From an uncultured Alphaproteobacteria bacterium (lineage in GTDB: Bacteria > Pseudomonadota > Alphaproteobacteria > UBA7985 > CAJQQZ01): a DNA stretch of 9,655 nucleotides. The notes beneath the pieces are model-generated. The model had not been told where the DNA came from. It worked only from the letters and a program-made list of their open reading frames with translations, and did no database searches. Of this stretch, positions 6,501-9,655 are shown piece after piece. The position numbers and the translations under genes were made by a program. The first letter of the stretch is position 1, and every line of letters starts with the position of its first letter. The stretch lies in assembly GCA_905480445.1 (NCBI GenBank), contig CAJQQJ010000303.1:1-9655 (forward strand), in the 5' to 3' direction.

Positions 6501-7910
6501 TTAACAGCTGTAGTACATTTCGAACTCGACAGGGTGCGGTGCATGCTCAAAGCGGTGTACTTCTTCCATTTTCAGTTCAATGTAAGCATCGATCTGATCT
6601 TTGGAAAAAACGTCGCCCTTCAATAGGAAGTCATGGTTTGCGGCAAGTGAATCCAATGCTTCACGCAAAGAGCCACAGACTGTTGGGATGCCCTTTAGTT
6701 CTTCTGGCGGCAACTCATACAAGTCCTTGTCCATGGCTTCGCCTGGGTGGATCTTGTTGTTGATGCCATCGAGGCCAGCCATCAACATGGCAGCGAATGC
6801 CAAGTATGGGTTAGCTGTTGGATCAGGGAAGCGGACTTCAACACGCTTTGCTTTAGGGTTCGAGCCGAACGGGATACGGCAAGAAGCGGAGCGGTTGGAT
6901 GCTGAGTAAGCCAAAAGAACTGGTGCTTCGAAACCTGGAATCAAGCGCTTGTAGGAGTTTGTTGATGGGTTAGTGAAAGCGTTCAAGGCTTTAGCGTGCT
7001 TGATGATGCCGCCTATGTAGTAAAGCGCGGTATCAGAAAGTCCGGCATAGCCGTCGCCAGCGAATGTTGGCTTCCCGTCTTTCCAGATTGACTGGTGACA
7101 GTGCATACCTGTGCCATTGTCGCCTTGAACTGGCTTTGGCATGAATGTTACAGTTTTGCCGTAAGCCGCCGCGACATTGTGAACTGTGTACTTGTATTTC
7201 ATGATGTCGTCAGCTGCGCGGACCATGGTGTTAAACTTCACACCGAGCTCATGCTGGGATGGAGCCACCTCATGGTGGTGCTTTTCCATCTCGAGGCCCA
7301 TGGCGATACCAACGGAAACCATTTCAGCGCGGATATCGTTACCCTGATCAACAGGCTGCACAGGAACGTAACCACCCTTTGGTCCTGGGCGGTGACCCAT
7401 GTTGCCGCCGTCCATCTCATCGCCCGAAGCATAAGGCGCTTCTTCAGAGTAGAATTCATAAAAGGACAGGTTTGGACTAGTCTAGAAACGAACATCGTCA
7501 AACATGAAGAATTCGGCTTCCGGCCCGAACATGACAGTGTCGCCAATACCAGTTGAAGCAACATAGGCCTCAGCCTTACGTGCTGTGCCACGCGGGTCAC
7601 GGTCGTAAGCTTCGCCAGTATGCGGGTCGCGAATGTCACAAGCGATGATCATATGTGGTTGCGCTGTGAATGGGTCCATGACGGCTGTCGACAGGTCAGG
7701 CACGATCAACATGTCAGAGTCGTTGATTGCTTTCCAACCGGCAATGGAAGAACCATCGAACAAAACGCCATCTGTGAATGCGTCTTCATCCATTGCGCTA
7801 ACGTGCATGGTCATGTGATGCCAACGGCCACGGGTATCTGTAAAACGAAGATCTACGAAGCCTACTTCGTTTTCTTCAATCATCTTCTGGATTGATGCGT
7901 AATCGGACAT
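6501..7910 (-). pseudogene. glnA: type I glutamine synthetase interrupted by an in-frame TAG
   Basis: Glutamine synthetase makes glutamine from glutamate, ammonia and ATP, and is a cytoplasmic dodecamer. The frame from ATG at 7910 to TAA at 6501 would give 469 residues, the normal GSI length. It is split into residues 1-142 and a C-terminal open part by TAG at codon 143 (7482-7484). Everything else is intact: DGSSIAGW, GPEAEFFMFDD, the HHEVAPSQHE region, NGTGMHCHQS, PFGSNPKAKRVEVRFPDP, and the adenylylation-site segment KDLYELPPEE near the C-terminus, matching E. coli Tyr397. Between the RF before the stop and GHRP there are 29 positions, counting the stop, the same as in E. coli GlnA. This fits one substituted base (for example CAG or AAG to TAG) rather than an insertion. 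The first internal ATG after the stop (7415) would lack the N-terminal domain that completes the active site. A sequencing error or codon-specific suppression remains possible. Confidence 0.9.
7482..7484 (-). other. premature TAG codon 143 of glnA
   Basis: On the minus strand the frame reads GTT CGT TTC TAG ACT AGT CCA, with the same frame continuing as glnA on both sides. The stop falls where other GlnA proteins have an ordinary variable residue (Gly in E. coli). It sits in a small CTAGACTAG direct repeat; CTAG is generally rare in proteobacterial DNA. Confidence 0.9.
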
Positions 7911-7956
7911 GATTCTCTCTTTTCTACTCAGGGATCTAAATTAAAAGTAACAATTA

Positions 7957-7967
7957 GGGGGGGGGGG
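7957..7967. repeat. 11-base G homopolymer between glnB and glnA
   Basis: Eleven consecutive G's (C's on the coding strand) lie in the 73-bp glnB-glnA spacer, 47-57 bases upstream of the glnA ATG. Such tracts slip during replication and are also prone to sequencing error. It does not alter any reading frame here; it could affect transcript structure or a secondary promoter. Confidence 0.85.
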
Positions 7968-7983
7968 CGGAAATAGCGCGCGT

Positions 7984-8322
7984 CTACAGAGCGTCGCTTC
8001 CACGTTCGCCAGTGCGAATTCTCAACACGTCTTCTATGTTTGTAACGAAAATTTTTCCGTCGCCAATTCGGCCAGTGTGGGCGGCTTGCTGAATGGCTTC
8101 GACGGCGCGGTCCAGCAGATCGTCGTCCAAAACAACTTCGACTTTTACCTTCGGGAGGAAGTCGACGACGTATTCCGCGCCACGGTAAAGCTCAGTGTGG
8201 CCTTTTTGACGACCGAAGCCTTTGGCCTCTGTAACGGTGATACCGGCAATGCCTATCTCATGGAGTGCGTCTTTCACGTCATCCAATTTGAATGGCTTAG
8301 TGATTGCTTCGATTTTCTTCAT
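7984..8322 (-). CDS. glnB: nitrogen regulatory protein PII
   Basis: This 112-residue protein is the trimeric PII signal transducer, which senses 2-oxoglutarate and ATP/ADP and controls glutamine synthetase adenylylation and NtrB/NtrC. The T-loop is complete, with Gln39 (GRQKGH) and the uridylylation target Tyr51 in RGAEYVVDF. The B-loop TGRIGDGKIF and the C-terminal RIRTGERGSDAL are also typical. Length and start are standard, with ATG at 8322 giving MKKIEAITKPFKLDDVK. It ends with TAG exactly where PII proteins end, showing that TAG acts as a stop here. glnA follows 73 bases downstream on the same strand, the usual alphaproteobacterial glnB-glnA order. GlnB is preferred over GlnK because of this glnA linkage and the absence of amtB. 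Confidence 0.96.
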   Translation of the reverse strand: MKKIEAITKPFKLDDVKDALHEIGIAGITVTEAKGFGRQKGHTELYRGAEYVVDFLPKVKVEVVLDDDLLDRAVEAIQQAAHTGRIGDGKIFVTNIEDVLRIRTGERGSDAL

Positions 8323-8369
8323 AACTAATGGCCTCTGGAATCTTGAGCACAGATCTTATGCAGTTAAGA

Positions 8370-8388
8370 TTGCAGAATTCGTGCCAAT
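8370..8388 (-). promoter_or_regulatory. sigma-54 promoter of glnB-glnA
   Basis: On the minus strand TTGGCACGAATTCTGCAAT matches the sigma-54 consensus TGGCAC-N5-TTGCW with one mismatch (C for the first T of TTGC). The GG and GC dinucleotides are exactly ten bases apart, as this promoter class requires. The predicted transcript start is near 8360, about 38 bases before the glnB ATG. Sigma-54 control implies activation by an enhancer-binding protein, most likely NtrC under nitrogen limitation. Confidence 0.82.
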
Positions 8389-8589
8389 CAACAAAGAAAT
8401 GAAGAAGAGTTTAGAATCAAAGGGTTATGGAGATGTCTCAGAACTTGTTAGGTCACTGGCCACTAGTGATGGCATAAAACTTAGACAGGCTGCCTAATTT
8501 TTGGGCAGGGAGGGCGGCTGTTTTTCAGGCAATAAATGCCGCCGTTTAACGGCCAAGAAAAAAATGCACAAAAATCTGTCAGCTCTTAG
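8389..8589. other. intergenic region upstream of glnB, with inverted repeats
   Basis: I see no convincing gene here. An NtrC-type enhancer would be expected about 100 bases upstream of the sigma-54 promoter. A CACT-N7-AGTG dyad at 8454-8468 lies there, but its CAC/GTG spacing does not match the usual NtrC site. Further right, three small inverted repeats follow: CTGCC/GGCAG (8490-8494 with 8504-8508), GGCGGC/GCCGCC (8513-8518 with 8538-8543), and GCCG/CGGC (8541-8544 with 8550-8553). None has the T-run of a terminator. Confidence 0.4.
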
Positions 8590-8618
8590 TTGACGTTTGA
8601 GAACCCACTCTTTATAGA
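8590..8618 (+). promoter_or_regulatory. sigma-70-type promoter of tRNA-His
   Basis: TTGACG (8590-8595) and TATAGA (8613-8618) are separated by 17 bases, a near-consensus housekeeping promoter. The -10 ends 12 bases before the mature tRNA 5' end, leaving room for a very short leader. Confidence 0.8.
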
Positions 8619-8630
8619 CGAGCCGGCTAT

Positions 8631-8708
8631 GGCGGGTGTAGCTCAGTTGGTTAGAGCACCTGATTGTGATTCAGGGGGTCGCGGGTTCAAGTCCCGTTAC
8701 TCGCCCCA
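8631..8708 (+). tRNA. tRNA-His (GTG anticodon)
   Basis: A complete cloverleaf is visible. The acceptor stem is GCGGGTG (8632-8638) with TACTCGC (8698-8704). The anticodon arm CCTGA-TTGTGAT-TCAGG carries anticodon GTG at 8666-8668, and the T arm contains GGGTTCAAGTCCC. The extra 5' G at 8631 opposite discriminator C at 8705 is the identity pair (G-1:C73) that HisRS recognises. The 3' CCA (8706-8708) is encoded. Confidence 0.97.
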
Positions 8709-8746
8709 TTTTTCTTAAAGAAATCAATGGGATAATAGCTAGGCAC

Positions 8747-8920
8747 TTAGATTGAGTTGCCACCGTTTTCGAGGCGGCCGAAATTGTTTCTCAATACATA
8801 CTCATCTAGTACCTTAGCATCGAAGTTTCTTTGTTTTTCGTAATCTTGATCAGCGTTAACATTCAGGGCTTTTGCAAGTACTTTTACAGTTAGTGCCGGT
8901 GCGATATTGGGTCGTTTCAC
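8747..8920 (-). CDS. possible 57-residue protein, unknown
   Basis: A GTG at 8920 opens a 57-codon frame ending in TAA at 8747-8749; an in-frame TAG lies three codons upstream of the GTG. The product starts MKRPNIAPALTVKVLAKALN and continues with a mixed polar region (QDYEKQRNFDAKVLDEYVLRNN), then ends GRLENGGNSI. The composition looks protein-like: balanced charges, a likely helix at about 9-20, and no cysteine or low-complexity runs. There is no clear ribosome-binding site and I recognise no family. It fills the gap between tRNA-His and the Sel1 gene. It may be a real small gene, a remnant or chance. Confidence 0.4.
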   Translation of the reverse strand: MKRPNIAPALTVKVLAKALNVNADQDYEKQRNFDAKVLDEYVLRNNFGRLENGGNSI

Positions 8921-9051
8921 AGCCCGATTCTATAAATCTTTATGCATCTCAAACAAAGTCGCTTATACTAGACAGTGTTTTTATAAAGTTATATTTTGGC
9001 CTTGTTTTAGGCCTATGGCTTCTTTGCCTCTATATTTTGGGAACTGCGATC
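8921..9051 (+). promoter_or_regulatory. upstream region of the Sel1-repeat gene
   Basis: A good -10 candidate TATACT lies at 8964-8969, but no good -35 is seen at 16-18 bases from it. The presumed leader holds a small hairpin, GGCCT (8998-9002) with AGGCC (9009-9013). GGGA about ten bases before the ATG at 9052 may be the ribosome-binding site. Confidence 0.35.
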
Positions 9052-9655
9052 ATGCGGATTTTAAAGATTGCGCTGCTTACTCCATTGTTTTTCGCTGCTG
9101 GTTTGCACTTAGCTGTGGCTCAAACCTTCACTGATGGACTTGATGCCTTACAGGCAGGGGACGCCGATAAGGCATTCACCATCTGGAAGCCACTGGCCGA
9201 TGACGACAATCCACAAGCGCAATACGGCTTGGCTTTGTTGTTAGAAACCGGTGGGCGTACATTTGGTAAAAATGAGCAAGAGGCCGCACGGCTTTATCAG
9301 TTAGCTGCTGACGCAGGCGTCGTACTCGCAAAAACCAACCTCGGCTTGCTTTACGCGGAGGGTCGGGGCGTGAGTGAAAACCCAAAGAAGGCAGCAGCTT
9401 ACTGGGCTGAGGCCTCTGAAGCCGGTCATCATATGGCACAGTTCAATCTAGGGCTTTCCTATTATACCGGTAAAGGCGTTGACCAAGACGCTGGCAAAGC
9501 TGTTGAGCTGATCCAAGATGCCGCTTTTGGTGACTTGCCAGAAGCGCAGTTTGCAATGGCACAGTTCTACCGCCTCGGGATTGGAGTTCCAAAAGACCCG
9601 TCTTATGCGCTGGCTTGGTATGAGAAGGCCGCTGAAAAGGGCAACAAAGATGCGC
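9052..9655 (+). CDS. secreted Sel1-repeat (TPR-like) protein, cut by window edge
   Basis: The visible 201 codons begin with a signal peptide: MRILK, a hydrophobic core, and AVA-Q suggesting cleavage after Ala23. From about residue 30 onward come Sel1-like repeats of roughly 36 residues, seen as QAQYGLALLL, AKTNLGLLYAEGRGV, AQFNLGLSYYTGKGV and AQFAMAQFYRLGIGV, each followed by an A..W/L...A pattern. Sel1 repeats form alpha solenoids that hold protein partners, and secreted versions in alphaproteobacteria often act at the envelope. The specific partner is unknown. The gene continues past the right edge. Start choice: ATG at 9052 directly precedes the signal peptide, and the nearby ATG at 9015 is out of frame. 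Confidence 0.9.
   Translation, partial: MRILKIALLTPLFFAAGLHLAVAQTFTDGLDALQAGDADKAFTIWKPLADDDNPQAQYGLALLLETGGRTFGKNEQEAARLYQLAADAGVVLAKTNLGLLYAEGRGVSENPKKAAAYWAEASEAGHHMAQFNLGLSYYTGKGVDQDAGKAVELIQDAAFGDLPEAQFAMAQFYRLGIGVPKDPSYALAWYEKAAEKGNKDA

Noticed and set aside
6386..6550. 55-codon N-terminal extension of the coiled-coil membrane protein
   Set aside because: It would cross the glnA terminator and overlap the glnA 3' end; the ATG at 6385 starts a normal membrane-protein N-terminus.
7476..7490. Cloning-linker-like TCTAGA/ACTAGT insertion in glnA
   Set aside because: The distance between flanking conserved residues equals that in E. coli GlnA, so no bases were added; only a substitution fits.
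7095..7556. 153-codon plus-strand open frame inside glnA
   Set aside because: It lies antisense to conserved glutamine synthetase motifs and has no recognisable protein features.
7482..7986. Genome-wide TAG recoding to explain the glnA stop
   Set aside because: glnB ends with TAG exactly at the normal PII C-terminus and the small vWA-like gene also ends with TAG, so TAG works as a stop in this genome.
8454..8468. CACT-N7-AGTG dyad as an NtrC enhancer site
   Set aside because: The position is right, but CAC and GTG are nine bases apart rather than the seven of the usual NtrC site, and the outer bases do not match.
8222..8497. 91-codon plus-strand open frame across the glnB start
   Set aside because: It is antisense to glnB in its first half and runs over the sigma-54 promoter in its second half, with no ribosome-binding site; the open frame is most likely chance.
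8631..8760. tRNA-His as an integration site for a mobile element
   Set aside because: No integrase, no repeat of the tRNA 3' end and no foreign-looking cargo is visible next to it.

Overview
The window looks like a chromosomal segment of a marine alphaproteobacterium, roseobacter-like in gene content with moderate GC. The grounds are an alphaproteobacterial-type glnB-glnA pair, ParE with the Ala-rich TOPRIM segment typical of alphaproteobacteria, two adjacent DddQ-type DMSP lyase family cupins, and a tRNA-His gene. Species-level assignment is not possible by eye. Most genes lie on the minus strand.

Layout from left to right. 1-1518 (minus): the first 506 codons of parE (topoisomerase IV subunit B), running off the left edge. 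1519-1645: a short gap with two stem-loops. 1646-2799 (minus): two tandem, overlapping paralogues of the DddQ family of dimethylsulfoniopropionate (DMSP) lyases, both with all recognisable metal-site residues. A 78-bp divergent spacer separates them from 2878-3543 (plus), an Asp/Glu racemase superfamily gene with two candidate catalytic cysteines. 3530-6385 (minus): a tightly packed three-gene operon encoding a two-TM coiled-coil protein, a membrane-anchored substrate-binding-domain/vWA-domain protein, and a small membrane-anchored vWA-like protein. Its last gene overlaps the racemase gene tail-to-tail by 14 bp. 6451-6480: a Rho-independent terminator for glnA. 6501-8322 (minus): glnB-glnA with a clear sigma-54 promoter upstream. 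8631-8708 (plus): tRNA-His with its own promoter. 8747-8920 (minus): a possible 57-aa gene. 9052 to the right edge (plus): a secreted Sel1-repeat protein, incomplete.

The most striking observation is that glnA carries one in-frame TAG at codon 143. The reading frame is otherwise full length (469 residues), colinear with E. coli GlnA in this segment, and has every active-site motif I looked for. Because glnB ends with TAG exactly where PII proteins end, wholesale TAG recoding is unlikely. The stop is therefore a real nonsense mutation, a base-call error, or an individually suppressed codon. An 11-base G tract between glnB and glnA is another place to inspect reads.

Functionally, glnB-glnA is a nitrogen-assimilation unit (PII signalling and glutamine synthetase) whose sigma-54 promoter implies NtrC-type control. 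The DddQ-like pair suggests DMSP cleavage to DMS and acrylate, and the divergent racemase-like gene may share its regulation. The substrate-binding/vWA operon is the least understood part of the window and the best candidate for an undescribed envelope-associated system.
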